Assembly: GCA_918026815.1 (NCBI GenBank)
Contig: CAKJVC010000068.1
Span: forward strand, 1,550,001 to 1,614,000
DNA from: Chalara sp. BL73
Lineage: Eukaryota; Ascomycota; Leotiomycetes; Helotiales
Length of the DNA stretch: 64,000 bases
Direction of reading: 5' to 3'
Position 1 is the first letter of the stretch. The number at the start of each line of letters is the position of its first letter. Shown here in pieces: positions 11,853 through 22,883 of the stretch. The notes under the pieces were generated by a model that saw only the letters and a program-made list of their open reading frames with translations, was not told the DNA's origin and did no database searches. The translations under genes were made by a program, and so were the position numbers.

Positions 11853-13778
11853 CTTCGGAAATCGCCCCCCTTTCTTAAGCGAGTTTGCTGTAGATTCAAG
11901 GTGCTGAAGTCAGCTTTTGCGGCCAATCTGCTGTCGTAGTTCTGTCGCCGCGTGCTGGACACACCACGGTGTTGCATGTCTGCAGCTAATGCAGGTAAGC
12001 TTATTATTCTTGGAGCTGTGGCCATCTCGGGGCGTTCTCAACATCCAGCTTGAAGGGAACTGTACATTGTACTCAGTTAATAGATATTGTGGTTGTGATG
12101 TGTGTGTATATATATGTATGAACTACGTGCAACCTGTAATCATTGCGTTTCATGAAATTTGGAGTCATTATTCTTCTTACTACTTCGATACATACTTCGA
12201 TACGTTTATCCTCGTGAACGTCCTAACTTTCCGATCATGATCAAACCATATAATACAACCGTTCCCTAAGTCCCAGTATCCGACTTCGACTGGCCCTTCA
12301 CCAGAGCTTGCCCTCCCTCATGGAACCAAACCGTTTAGTAAATCACCATCCTCCATTTTCCCTACCACCATCTCCAACAGCTAACAAACACCAGGTCTCT
12401 CCTCGCAGTCTTCACCGCCCTCCCCCTCTCAACAACGCTCGAGCTCACACTCTAGAGGCTGGTAAGAGGGAGAAGCAGAGGTGGTGGACGACGGGGGTGA
12501 AGGATAAACGACAGGGTGGCGTGTAGAACCTGATGTTCTAGGAAACAGCGATGGGTTGGCAGGACAGGAGTGATGTAGTGTCGAGTGTTCGGGTCGCAAA
12601 CGGGCAGAATACGCCCAAGAAGAAGAATGTAACTGATGCGAGTCCTATGAGACCATATGTGCCGGGTAGGATAGATACTATTGACGGAGGAACTCAATTC
12701 CTTAAAGCTAAGTGAGAGAGACAAGACAAACGAGCCTAGGTTTGCACAGCTATCAATACGGCAGTAGAATTCATCTCCGTGAAAGGTATCTTCTGGCATC
12801 CAATGTGAGAGACTTTGGTAGATTAAAGTATGATCAGGCATTATATTGCGAGCTGAAATGCTTCTGTCCTGTGTATATAATAGTATGATCCTATACAAAT
12901 TGTGTTGAGTCACAGAAACTCTTTATAATACACGACATACTTCTATGAATTGGGTTATTACGTCCAAAGAAGACCTCTAAGCGGGACCCAGGGATTCACC
13001 TCACTCCTCCAGCCATCTCACTATACATACATGTATAAACATTCCCCCGTTACAATACCGATGCAGCTTGAGCTGAGTCGTAGAATTGCTATCTAGACCG
13101 GACGGCCCAGCACACAGCTAGGGCGCACCAGGAAAGTATTTCGAATCGTGACCTATAATAGATAAAACCATTTAGGACATCTCTGCGGTTGGCTTCCTCC
13201 CTCCCGTTGGAATCACCTCCTTTCGCTATTTCTGTTGGACTGGAATATTGGTGTCTTGCATTGGGCCTAGAATCACCAAGATTGAAGAGGCGGCTACATT
13301 AAGCGAGACAAGGTGCCATAATCTCAGAGGAATGGGAAGACTGCCTTGCCACCTTGACATATCCTCGAAGTAGGAAGGTGCCATACTTGGATCCGGATTG
13401 TCTCAGTTGCGGAAGGACTGATGGTCGTCTTGTCGATAAGGATTGGATTTGGTGAGGAATGTGAACAGGATATTGAGCGCAAAAGCAGAAGGCGCACGTC
13501 ACTTTACGTGGTAGAGGGAAAGTAATATTGCTTCAGTTGCAGTTGGTGTAGTTTTTGATGGATAATATCTATTTGGCGTACCTGACTAGCGAAACCCAGA
13601 AAATTATATTTGGTACGCTCGAGCGTATTTTAAAGCAGAGTGGTTGGTTAGGTGTATCAACACTGTTGAGACAAGAGTGGTCATCGCGAACAAATCGATG
13701 TTGCCGTTAGACAAAATAGTACAAAATGCTGGGTGTGTTTTGGCGCTTGTTCTCGTTGATTGTGATAAGAGAAGAAAA
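11853..13778. other. Intergenic stretch
   Basis: No supported gene. A GTGTGTGTATATATATGTATG microsatellite-like run lies near 12099-12120. The open frames at 12308-12526 (plus) and 12452-12913 (minus) overlap each other and show low-complexity Pro/His/Leu content, so I do not call them. Confidence 0.4.
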
Positions 13779-14201
13779 TTATAGAACTGAAAGTATACGA
13801 GACCTCATTGCCTCGTACTTCTCAGCCTTCGCCTTTTGTATGCTTGGAGGAGCAGATGATGCTCTCATGGGACGAGTGGAGGTATGCTCATAACGAGCCC
13901 GAGATGAGCCAGCTGGTGCAGGGCCGGAAAGAAGAGATAGTGGTCGTCGTCTTGTGATAGATTGTTGGGAAAATGCTCTAGCCTGCTGGAGATGAAGTGG
14001 ATTTTGGATACCCAGTATCGAATCTTGGATTGAAAATATGGTCTGCAAGCAGGCCGAGAAGTGGAATGATGGCTGATGGCTTTGGCGTACTAGCTGTGAC
14101 TGAAATGCTTGTCGCTCAGTCTCTGCGATGGCATCTGGCAGCCAGGTGGGCCAAACTCGAGAGCTGCGTAGAAAGGTAGCTCGCGTAACGGAGGCAGCCA
14201 T
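13779..14201 (-). CDS. Hypothetical protein, possible mitochondrial precursor
   Basis: 140-codon frame from ATG 14201. The N-terminus is rich in Arg, Ser and Ala and lacks acidic residues for about 22 positions (MAASVTRATFLRSSRVWPTW), as in mitochondrial presequences. A second presequence-like stretch is ARAFSQQSITRRRPLSLL. An intron from a GTACGC donor (near 14089) to a CAGCAG acceptor (near 13983) would join these in frame and remove a less protein-like middle. The end, KAEKYEAMRSRILSVL, may run into a further intron. No family is recognised, and the model is tentative. Confidence 0.35.
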   Translation of the reverse strand: MAASVTRATFLRSSRVWPTWLPDAIAETERQAFQSQLVRQSHQPSFHFSACLQTIFSIQDSILGIQNPLHLQQARAFSQQSITRRRPLSLLSGPAPAGSSRARYEHTSTRPMRASSAPPSIQKAKAEKYEAMRSRILSVL

Positions 14202-14439
14202 CCTGATGGTTGCTGAACGGAAGTGAGATCAATCAATGATACTGGTAATGGTACAACGAAAACTCCAGGTCTTCTGAATGTGTGAAGGAAAAATCGATAC
14301 TGATTTGGACACTTGCATAGGAAGGAATAGTCTGGGGAACAACCTTATATACAAGTATTTTGACCCCCTCTTCTCCACGCACATCCCGAGATCCTTTAAC
14401 GCCGGGGTATCTATCTCATGATCAAAATGTCGTACCACC

Positions 14440-14891
14440 CTATTTCTTGCTTCGTCCTCGTCCGTTTCCTTTCCCGTTCTTGGCGCTCTCTTTATCAATG
14501 AAATCCTTCATGATGTCATGCAGTGCATCGTTACGTCTCGCAATAAGGAGTACATCGTCTGTATTGATGGTTGTCCGACCCGCATGCCGACAGAAGGATT
14601 CGAGATCTACCGAAACGTTTTCTAAGATGTTCCATTAGGATCTGTAGGAATCGCCCAGAGGACGCAGAGACAAAGATACCTATTTGTGCCCAGACCATCT
14701 CAGTTAAAGCGCCAATAAACTGTGGTGTTGCGTTTGTATTGAGTCGAAGAGATTCTTCATCTACTATTTTACCGATGGAAAACCACAACGCAGCTTTCAG
14801 GCGCTATTATTTCATAAGCGCCTTTTGAATGGTTTAGCATATTGAACAGGTGGCTTACTTCACGTAGCTCATCATCCATCTGGGCCGACAT
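14440..14891 (-). CDS. mhf1: CENP-S / MHF1 histone-fold protein
   Basis: Three exons, 14891-14859, 14803-14680 and 14621-14440, joined by 55- and 58-nt introns, give a 112-residue protein. Recognisable are RLKAALWFSIGKIVDEE, NATPQFIGALTEMVWAQIE and CRHAGRTTINTDDVLLIARR, which span the histone fold of CENP-S. The tail is a Lys/Gly/Arg-rich NGKGNGRGRSKK. In other eukaryotes MHF1 pairs with MHF2 (CENP-X), binds branched DNA with the FANCM-type helicase, and is part of the constitutive centromere network. The first exon encodes only 11 residues (MSAQMDDELRE). The length matches fungal orthologues, and all three joins keep the frame. The gene diverges from PGA2, with 418 bp between the two starts. 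Confidence 0.93.
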
Positions 14892-15309
14892 ATTAAGCCC
14901 GGAAAGCTATATTTTGTTGGAAGCTAGATATGTAGTGGTCTTTTGCCCCGCTACACACTTCACATACAAGTACGTGATGTTGGGAGACGCGGCGCGCGTA
15001 GTGAAAAACCATGACTGAGCCGATAAGAGATGTCGATAAGGCTACCGATAATCTACCGAGGCCGGGAGAGCAGGGGCTAGCGGCCGGGTTTTGGTCTGCC
15101 CTATGATCATTTAAAAAAGAAATCCTCAAATCCCTTAGATCCCACAGGACGAACTTAGCATCCTTCTCAACGACTCTCTCATATTCACAAATCTCGCTTT
15201 TTGACCGCGATAATCCTCTCCCAGCATCTGCGTGCTTAGGGTGAAGCCCGAAATAAATTTTCAATCACACGGAATCGGCCTGCGCCTAACCAAAATCCTA
15301 TACGTCAAG
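14892..15309. promoter_or_regulatory. Bidirectional promoter between MHF1 and PGA2
   Basis: 418-bp spacer between two divergent start codons. It has to hold both promoters and both 5' UTRs. No clear TATA box; it contains a short GC-rich patch near 15045-15080. Confidence 0.5.
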
Positions 15310-15798
15310 ATGGCAGCGGTGGTGGACTTCGTTACCTACTATGTCGTCAATTTTTATACAAATGTGATACATACTGTGGATGGAATGGATTCGAAGAGGT
15401 GGATTAGGCTCGTGGCAATCGTTGGCGCATACCTCCTTTTCCGGCCATTATGGATCAAGTTTGGTGCATATGTTCAAGAAAAGGAGCACGAGAAACCCAT
15501 CTCAACCGAAGACCTGGAGGTTATGGCTGGAGGAAAGCCCAAATTGACGCCGAACGATATAAGAGGGAACCCGGTGAGGCTGCCGGACGATAGTGAGAGT
15601 GAGGATGAGGCAGAATCTACTGGAGCAGAATGGGGAAAGAAGGCTAGGAAACGACAGAGACAAGTGCTAAGAAGGATCTTGGAGCAAGAGGAGGCGCTGC
15701 TTAAAGAACAACAGGAAAATGAGGACGACAAAGATATTCAGGAATTCTTAGAGAGCGATGTATTAGTGGATTACAAGGAAGGCGAGGAGGGTTGGTGA
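15310..15798 (+). CDS. pga2: Pga2-like ER membrane trafficking protein
   Basis: Single exon, 162 residues from ATG 15310; an in-frame upstream extension is ignored because the family begins near this Met. One membrane segment lies at about residues 36-56 (RLVAIVGAYLLFRPLWIKFG). It is followed by a charged, mostly acidic tail with a basic patch (WGKKARKRQRQVLRRIL) and an acidic end (DYKEGEEGW). This order fits fungal Pga2, a small ER/nuclear-envelope membrane protein needed in yeast for maturation of Gas1 and alkaline phosphatase. The biochemical activity of the family is not known to me. Confidence 0.85.
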   Translation: MAAVVDFVTYYVVNFYTNVIHTVDGMDSKRWIRLVAIVGAYLLFRPLWIKFGAYVQEKEHEKPISTEDLEVMAGGKPKLTPNDIRGNPVRLPDDSESEDEAESTGAEWGKKARKRQRQVLRRILEQEEALLKEQQENEDDKDIQEFLESDVLVDYKEGEEGW

Positions 15799-16805
15799 TA
15801 GATATTCAGATCGACATTCAAAGATACTAGGAAGGTAAACGGCATATATGTTCCCATAACATTGCTGGATCAGAGGCACCATTGTACAACATAAATTTGA
15901 GGCATTCTTACAGCGCAGGGGTTGCTTTTAAGTAGGTTGACATCGCAACGATGTTTAGCGTGTGAGGCTGCAGCTTCTTGTGGGCTTGCAATGCGCAAAG
16001 AATGGATAATGTATAAAAGCCGGGTCAGACGGATTGCAGCAGGAGCAATCCTACTCGGAAGCATCTAGGATAGGATATCTCTTGCGAAAGAAGTAATGTG
16101 ACGGCGGGGAACATGTAACATTTATATTGAAAGTCCATGCAGATCTTCGCACAGGAGCTATTCAGGGACGACGTTGATCATAATTTGTTCAAATATCTTC
16201 CGTCCTGGTGGCCAAAACGGATTTTGTATCAAATAAAAGCCTCTCAGTGGCCAATCCTGAATAGCACAAGTATCACCACTCTGCCTTTTCCAAACAAGTC
16301 TCCTATGGAGAGAGAGAGAAAAATTCATCTTTTCTTAAGGGAAAGTCTCCCTTCAGCTTCAGGCTGCTCCAATCCAGCAGTAGTCTGTGCAACGCGGTAT
16401 TTATGTGCTGCATGTTTGTTCCCGTCAAGCGAATTCGTCCGTCTCTCCTGTTCGCCAAAACTTCCGAGCAAGCAGAAATCTCAAGGAGCTGAAGGCGGGT
16501 GGAGGGGCAGAATCCCGCCGCCACAATCCGTCATCCCAGCGTTTAGGGTCTTGTCATCCTTCCTTCCACCCTCAACAGCTGAGCTGAGCAGCCACCAAAA
16601 CAACAACAACAAACAACCTCACACTTCTATCTTTTGGGGGAAAAACAGCACACGAAAAATTTACCATGGTAATGATGTGAATGCAGATTTAATCAGAGCG
16701 ACGTTCTAGTGTCTAGCTTTTTGCCATTTTTAGTGTTTGCTTTTGTGCCGGAACCAAAGCCGCAAGCCATCGATGCTCTCTGCGTTTGCTGAATAGGCAC
16801 CAACC
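15799..16805. other. Intergenic stretch
   Basis: Spacer between PGA2 and the next plus-strand gene. The 16590-16670 part is rich in CAACAACAAC and A runs, typical of a 5' leader. No coding signal. Confidence 0.5.
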
Positions 16806-19537
16806 ATGGAGGCTCCTACTCAGCGACGAGATATAAATGAGCTTCTTGTAAATGGATATTTCAAAACCTCAAGGGCTAGGAGTCCAGCAGGGTAAGCAAG
16901 TCGGCTTATGGATTAGTTGCTAAGGCAATACTAACTCTCAGCAGCTCGACTCCAACCACAAATGCTCCATCATTTCTCACAACACCAGGTGAGCAGGGTG
17001 TTTCTCGACCGCAGTCTGTCAGCAGAAGTCGAGGACCTCCTAGGCGACCACCACCACGTCCAACAGTAGAAGATGAGGCGATATCGCTTTCCAAGGAATC
17101 TTTTGCAACATCGTCTGCCCCATCTTACGACCCTCCTCTCAAAGGTGTAATCGACCAGTGGCCTGTTATACTCGAAGCAGATGTGTCACTGGCTGAGGCA
17201 GCCAAGTTGCAAGGCGTGCCATCTACCACAAAGGAGCAAGAGGAGAACCCAGAAAGAAGATATGTTTTCATTCCGAAGCCAGACTCGGAGTCAGATCAAG
17301 CGGATGCACCTTCAAGAAGAGGCCCAAAGAGTGATGTGGGTACACAAGCAAGGAGGGAAGGCGAGAATTTGCAGCCACGTCCACCGGTAGAGAGACGAAG
17401 GAGTAGGCAAGATCTCCCATCACTACAGACAAAGGTACCTCGAGACATCCCACCACAATATCGTCGAAGCGCGTCAGGCTATAGTGGTCTTACACCAACT
17501 GAAAATGACATTAACTCTCAACAGCCGAGTTCGCGAACTCCCGGTGAATCATTGCTCTCGCCAGATGTGCCACGTGGGAAGGATTATTTTGGATCTGCTC
17601 CACGACATCATAGGACAAGTAGCTTTGGGGGTAGATCTGGCACATCCACTGTGGACAAGCGAAAGAGTGGAGGCAGTATTCCTGGTGGTTCGTGGACAGA
17701 GCCTTCAATGGATAAAAGACATAGCGGGAGCTTTGACAAGCTCAAACCAGTTGCGAATGAGAAGTTGACCAGACCACAAGAGTTATCCGAGGAATATCGT
17801 CGTCGGGACAGACATGCCCGAGGTGCATCTACTCATTCTGCCCATCTGTCAGCTGGTGGCTCAGATCGGGAGAAGTCTGGCAGGTCATCATCACACTCCA
17901 ATAGGCGCTATCAGAGTGATAGTGAGTCTGATTTCGGAGACAGTGGATCGGAAAGAGGCCATAGGCGTCGCCATCATAGGCACAGAGAACTACAGGTGGA
18001 GGACCATCATCGTCGCTCAGCATCGCGGTCTAACAGATCTTCCATGAATTCTCGGTACAATATATCTCCAGTACCTTCGCCCAGTAGATCTCCACATAGA
18101 GCAAGAGAAAGAGAACGGGCTGAGACTTTCCCACAAAGAAGTGGGAGTCGAAGCCCGATTGACAGGCCACTCTCGCCATTTTCGCCATTTGAGGAGACTT
18201 CTCGCCCGTCAGACAGACTAAATCCGATGGATCTGCCGGCGGGTCCCAGGTCACGACAGTCACATTCAATCTCAACCCCCACGGCTACCATTGCAACACC
18301 TACTTCTAATCGGCCAGCTGTTCTGCCAATACCTATTCCGATAAGTAACAATCACGCGGAGAATACTCGGATGCCCTTGATGCCATCCGCGGATGATAAT
18401 CGCTCTCAAAGTGCTAGACCTGCTGACCCAAAGCCCTATTGGCAACCACCTCCTTTTCAACCGCCATCTAATACTCTACAAAAACCAGTTGGGTCTTTCC
18501 GTCGCTACTCGGAAGATGTTCAGAAGGGCATTATTCCGTTGCCGTCTTGTCCTCGAACTAATTTTGTACGTGGGAAGAATGATTGGCTTACATTGCCACG
18601 ATGCCATGAATTTGACATATGCCCATCCTGCTTCAATTCTACCATTGCACCAACCGAGTTCCGCGACCTTTTTGTGAGAGCGCCTTATAGGGATGGGGAC
18701 ATTATCTGTGATTTTGGGAGCTCGCCATGGTACCGTATCGCCTGGCTGCTAACACGGAAGATGGGGAGAAGAGATTTGGGTCTTTTCTATGATCTCGCTA
18801 AGATTGCGTCGATCGAACCTCAATGCGAAGCAGAAAAAGAAGCAATCCGACCATGGCACTCCCTTGTTGATCCAAAAACAAGAAATTTTATCCCGAATTT
18901 CCATGTCTGTTATAGCTGCGTCAGAAGCGTTGAGGCGTTATTACCTCCTATCACAGGCCTGTTCAGACCACTACATCCTAAACGACCAATGGGGGATCCT
19001 CGTATTTGTGATCTACGTTTCAATAGCAAACGCTTCATCCAATATTTTGATACGCTTGAAACGACAGCCGACAAAGCCGTAGATCTTGACGCGCCTCCCG
19101 ATACCCGAGCACTCATGTCGCTTTGTAAGCGTATGGCCATGTTTCCTGAGTGCCAGCGCGACACTGATCTCACGGACGCATACTGGAATGTAATCACGCA
19201 GCTGCCTGAGTTCACCGTCTGTGAAGAGTGCTTCGACGAGGTGGTGTGGCCTGAGCTAGAGGATGAGAAAGCAATACCGATGATGTTCAACAAGAAGCTA
19301 CAAAAGATTGGTAAGGCGAGTTGCCAGCTGTATAGTCCGAAGATGAGGGGCATTTTTAGGACGGCAGTTGATGGCAGTGATTACAAGCTGATGGCGAGCA
19401 AGGCGAGAGAACGCAGGAGCGTAGAGATGCAGGTTAAGAAAGACTTGGACGGCCTACGAAGGATGGTCAAGCAGGGCAATCCAGAAGCCCTAAGTGAAAT
19501 TTCAAGGGTTGAGGAGGAGTGGAAAAAATGGGAGTAA
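16806..19537 (+). CDS. Arg/Ser-rich protein with conserved Cys-rich C-terminal domain, function unknown
   Basis: Exon 1 is 16806-16891 and exon 2 is 16945-19537 (892 residues). The 53-nt intron ends in CAGCAG, so splicing at 16942 instead would add one residue. Residues 1 to about 560 are low-complexity, disordered and rich in Ser, Arg, Pro and His, with dense SR/RS pairs and RHRRHHRHR-like runs. The last 330 residues look folded. They carry CPSC (about 587-590), CYSC (about 683-686), CEEC (about 787-790), further single Cys, and repeated Trp/Phe, suggesting zinc binding. The C-terminus is a charged helix (KKDLDGLRRMVKQG). The SR-like part suggests a nuclear or RNA-linked role, but the domain has no function I can name. 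I have seen the same layout in ascomycete hypothetical proteins. Confidence 0.85.
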
Positions 19538-19849
19538 TGAGAGTATGAATTGACTGGTTACGATGAATGACCTCCCTAGCATTGAACCCCGTATACTCCG
19601 TCTCTGAGTGATCCACATGCCACAATGTTCTTTCCGAGTTGTGATAGTATGTCTCACCGCGGCTTTTTTGAAATTTTCCTGCATTGCCTTACTCAAGTAG
19701 CCAAGTAGCAAAATATGCCTCTCAAAAATCGTGCAGAGTTGAGAGTTGGTGGAGGTAATGTCGTTGAAATTCAGACTGTTGTCGTGAACATGGTTTCTAG
19801 GCCGTTCCAGAACAAATCTTTCACGACGCCTCACCGTTGGTATCACTCT
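19538..19849. other. Convergent 3' spacer
   Basis: 312 bp between two genes that end towards each other. Nothing but short spurious frames and AT-rich 3' sequence. Confidence 0.5.
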
Positions 19850-20485
19850 TCACGAGTCCAACAGGAACGACATACATACGATGTCTCTCCACCCCCTCTC
19901 CTTCATCTTCCCCAGTAGAGCTTTCACACCTTCGTCCGTCTTATCCGTAAAGACCGACCAATAACTGGTCCGGTACCCTTCCCAAACCACATGGATCTGC
20001 TCCAACTTTATCGGCACCACATCACGATCAGCCACCGAGCGAGCCCAGTCCCTCCTCGCCGCCGCGCGCAGAAGCACATCCTCGAGCTCCTGGCGTCCGA
20101 GGTCGATACGCGGCAGCCGCGCGACCTGGACCCCGCCCTTCCACTCGTCGTCCTCGATCTTCCTGCCTCTGCCATTGTAGTGCATCAGCCTGCCGTTCAC
20201 GAGGATGGGGCACGCCGTGACGCTTCTTCGTCTGGGAGCTCGAAGCCGCGTTTCCACCATCACTATGGCGCTCTCTGCTGGGGGCTGATTGGGGATATCA
20301 TCATGTCTGTTTTCCTGCTGCGTGGGCTCGGCGTCTTCTTCTTCGCTTAGTTGCGAGTCTAGGTGGTTTCTGATGTTCCGCAGTGAGCACTCTAGGCGTT
20401 CTAGCGTTTCATCCAAGTGTTGGATTCCTTGCTGCGTGGCGGAAGGTCGCTCGCGCGGGCTATATGGTGGTGGGTTATCTCCCAT
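19850..20485 (-). CDS. Hypothetical protein, 211 residues
   Basis: Single-exon ORF from ATG 20485. The N-terminus is disordered and Pro/Ser-rich (MGDNPPPYSPRERPSATQQ), followed by a short amphipathic, possibly coiled-coil stretch (LDETLERLECSLRNIRNHL), an acidic/Gln-rich linker, and a globular-looking second half with LVNGRLMHYNGRGRK and a final WRDIVCMSFLLDS. No signal peptide, membrane segment or motif I can assign. G+C content is higher than in the flanks, which supports real coding. Confidence 0.65.
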   Translation of the reverse strand: MGDNPPPYSPRERPSATQQGIQHLDETLERLECSLRNIRNHLDSQLSEEEDAEPTQQENRHDDIPNQPPAESAIVMVETRLRAPRRRSVTACPILVNGRLMHYNGRGRKIEDDEWKGGVQVARLPRIDLGRQELEDVLLRAAARRDWARSVADRDVVPIKLEQIHVVWEGYRTSYWSVFTDKTDEGVKALLGKMKERGWRDIVCMSFLLDS

Positions 20486-22384
20486 TGTGAGGTTATATTT
20501 CGGAGACCTGATGGCGGCTATGTATGATGCTTGGGGATTTCTTTAGCCAGGCGTTTGTTATTCCAGTGGTCACATTTGTTGGAAGAAAATATTATATTCA
20601 AGTGTTCGTAGGCTAGACGGTCTAGAGGCTGCAAGCTCTGAACCATCCCTAGGAAGCACTTCTCAACTACCATTCTAGAACGAAGCTAAAGTATATCGAC
20701 TCAACCCCCCTACATACTGATGCAGATTCTGGTGAGTTCCCAAAACTGCACTTTCCTGGGCCGGTCTAACATTTAGAGCGCTTACTAGTGCTTAGAGTAC
20801 CTCAAAGTGTTCTAGAATGGTGCAATACGTGCCATTTTTACATTTAGTAACCTACCCGTTCATAAAAATTTCCACTATGCTCTCTAGAGTTTTAGGCAGC
20901 TGTCATAGTTACAGCGCTACTTGGCTAGATCCCGTCCTTAAAGCCTTTCTAGATGCCAAGAATTGGTATACATTTCAAGCAAATGCTACATATTCCACCC
21001 TGAGCTATTTCTTGCCACGACAGCCCTATATCCTATCGCTTCATAGCTACGATATTTAATATAACCTTATAAGGTGTCAGGCTTCCTGCCTCTTTACGTT
21101 GCAGAACGGCAGCCTCAAGCTTAGACGGCACATTATTAAAAGTAACGCTTGACTAGCATCTAGAGTTTGTAAAAGCCATTTCTTGCACTTCTTATATCAC
21201 AGCTCACAGAGCTGTCTCCGCTCCAACCCTTTCACGTGCCTAACTTCCTTCTTACGGACAAAGGTTCAATAGCTCAAGCGCGTGCCCATCACTTTACAAA
21301 GAGCATGAGAAAAGTAAGGAAAGAAGCGACATGGTTGTCTCTATATAAGAGAGAAATCAAGGATCGATGCAAGAATTACAACTATTCAAACGTCTATTAC
21401 AAATTGAAGGTTGCCAGCCAGATCTAAGCGGATTATCAAACTAGCCATTCAAGTAGATAGCTCTTGAAATACTTCAAATTCTCTCTGAGGAGGAGAATAT
21501 TAACGGGAATATATCAAATTATATGAACGATGTCATGATGGTACATGTTGTATTCGTCTAAGCTCAAGTGATTAAGCCAGTTCGGCTCTTGACCTCACGT
21601 CTAGATATTGGGAGCATACAGCGAAGGCGGCACTGATTTCTGGGACCTTGAACTTATTATACTGGCATCCGATCATCTCTCATCTCATCCTTCACAACAT
21701 GGCCAAGATGGACATGAATATTTCGTCGGCGTGTTCTTGAGGCAAAACGTTTCCAATCCCTGCCTGCTCTCAGAGTTACGTGCCCGACAGCACGGACTCA
21801 TCTAAAGTCCATCCCTGCGTAGCGGAAAACCCTACGTGCCCGGAAAAATGATAAGTACTTTGGCTTCAAGCATATTAAGATCTGTGGAAACCTCAATATC
21901 TTCTATATTTTCCTATAAGTTATGTTCCGTGGCCCCTGCCGAACACCCTAAACCCTTCTCACTAAAATACCACAGTCGCATCGTCGCCATCACGTCTGAT
22001 TTGTAAAGAGTCTCTTTTTATAGCGTAATAGACTTCCTCTACTACAGCTCCACCACAGAGCTTATACTATTCCTAATACTTATAAAGGAGTCTTATCCGG
22101 GCTCTACGGCCTCACTACTATGCTGGAGATCGCTGTCAGCCTTGTAGCTGATGTGGCGTGCAAATTCGTATATGATTGCCACACGGGTCAGTACCTCAGT
22201 CGAAGCGACTGACGATATTTGGTTTAGAGCGAAATGACCCCGCAGGCCACATAATATTTACACTGTAATTTCATTTGTGAAGCCTTGGGCATAAAGGGCA
22301 CTGTTTAGACGATTGCATGTCCAGACCGCAAGTGGCTGCAGGAATACTCTTGACTAGCTAGAACACATATTAGATAAGTAACCT
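20486..22384. other. Gene-poor stretch, probable element debris
   Basis: AT-rich and full of CTAG/TAG. Short frames such as 21236-21427 (basic, Lys/Tyr/Asn-rich) are interrupted and match nothing I recognise. A 13-bp perfect inverted repeat lies at 20669-20681 and 20809-20821. I read this as remains of transposable elements, but no family can be named. Confidence 0.4.
20669..20821. repeat. 13-bp inverted repeats 127 bp apart
   Basis: ACCATTCTAGAAC at 20669-20681 and its exact reverse complement at 20809-20821. Together they bound 153 bp without coding potential. No matching target-site duplication is visible at the outer edges. Confidence 0.45.
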
Positions 22385-22849
22385 ATGCCGAACTTGATTC
22401 TAGCGATCCATTTCTTCAGCATCCCTATCGAACTCCACAACAATATATGTGAGCAAGTCTTAGTGCTTCAAGAACCCGTTGCATGTCCGACACAGCAGCG
22501 GCTTAGGCAATGCCAACTCCGAGCGCTTTCTCCGAAACTCCTTCTCGCGAACAAGGCTGTCCACCGCGAAGCCAGCTCGATGCTCTACGTCCAGAATCGC
22601 TTCGATTATACCGTGCGCACCTCTGAGGACGTAATCTCGTTTCTTGAGCAGATTGGCCGCAACGTCGCAGGCTATATCCTGTATATCTATGTCGGGTTTC
22701 CCCAGTTCCGCTATCTGGACCTGAAAAATATCACCCTCGAGGACGACAGCGTTGGCATTCTCACAAAGATCCAGAGTGACTGTACTAGGTTACGCACGCT
22801 TACAACGCCCCTATATCACAATAGCATTGTGTTGAGTGATGAATTCTGA
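22385..22849 (+). pseudogene. 2EXR/F-box-like protein, probably truncated
   Basis: 154-residue ORF. After a short hydrophobic start it reads IPIELHNNICEQVLVLQEP, then LLLANKAVHREASSMLYVQN and DVISFLEQIGRNVAGYI. This is the pattern of fungal proteins that open with an F-box-like or 2EXR module and continue with a larger conserved region. Relatives usually run on well past this point, whereas here a stop follows SIVLSDEF. The ORF sits beside gene-poor DNA and a broken NST1 copy, so I favour a 3'-truncated relic, though a short functional member is possible. Confidence 0.55.
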
Positions 22850-22883
22850 AACGCAATGTATTTATTTGTCTGGGCAAGACAAT

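Noticed and set aside
12308..12913. Overlapping frames on both strands
   Set aside because: Low-complexity Pro/His/Leu/Ser content on opposite strands of the same pyrimidine-rich DNA. Neither shows protein-like features.
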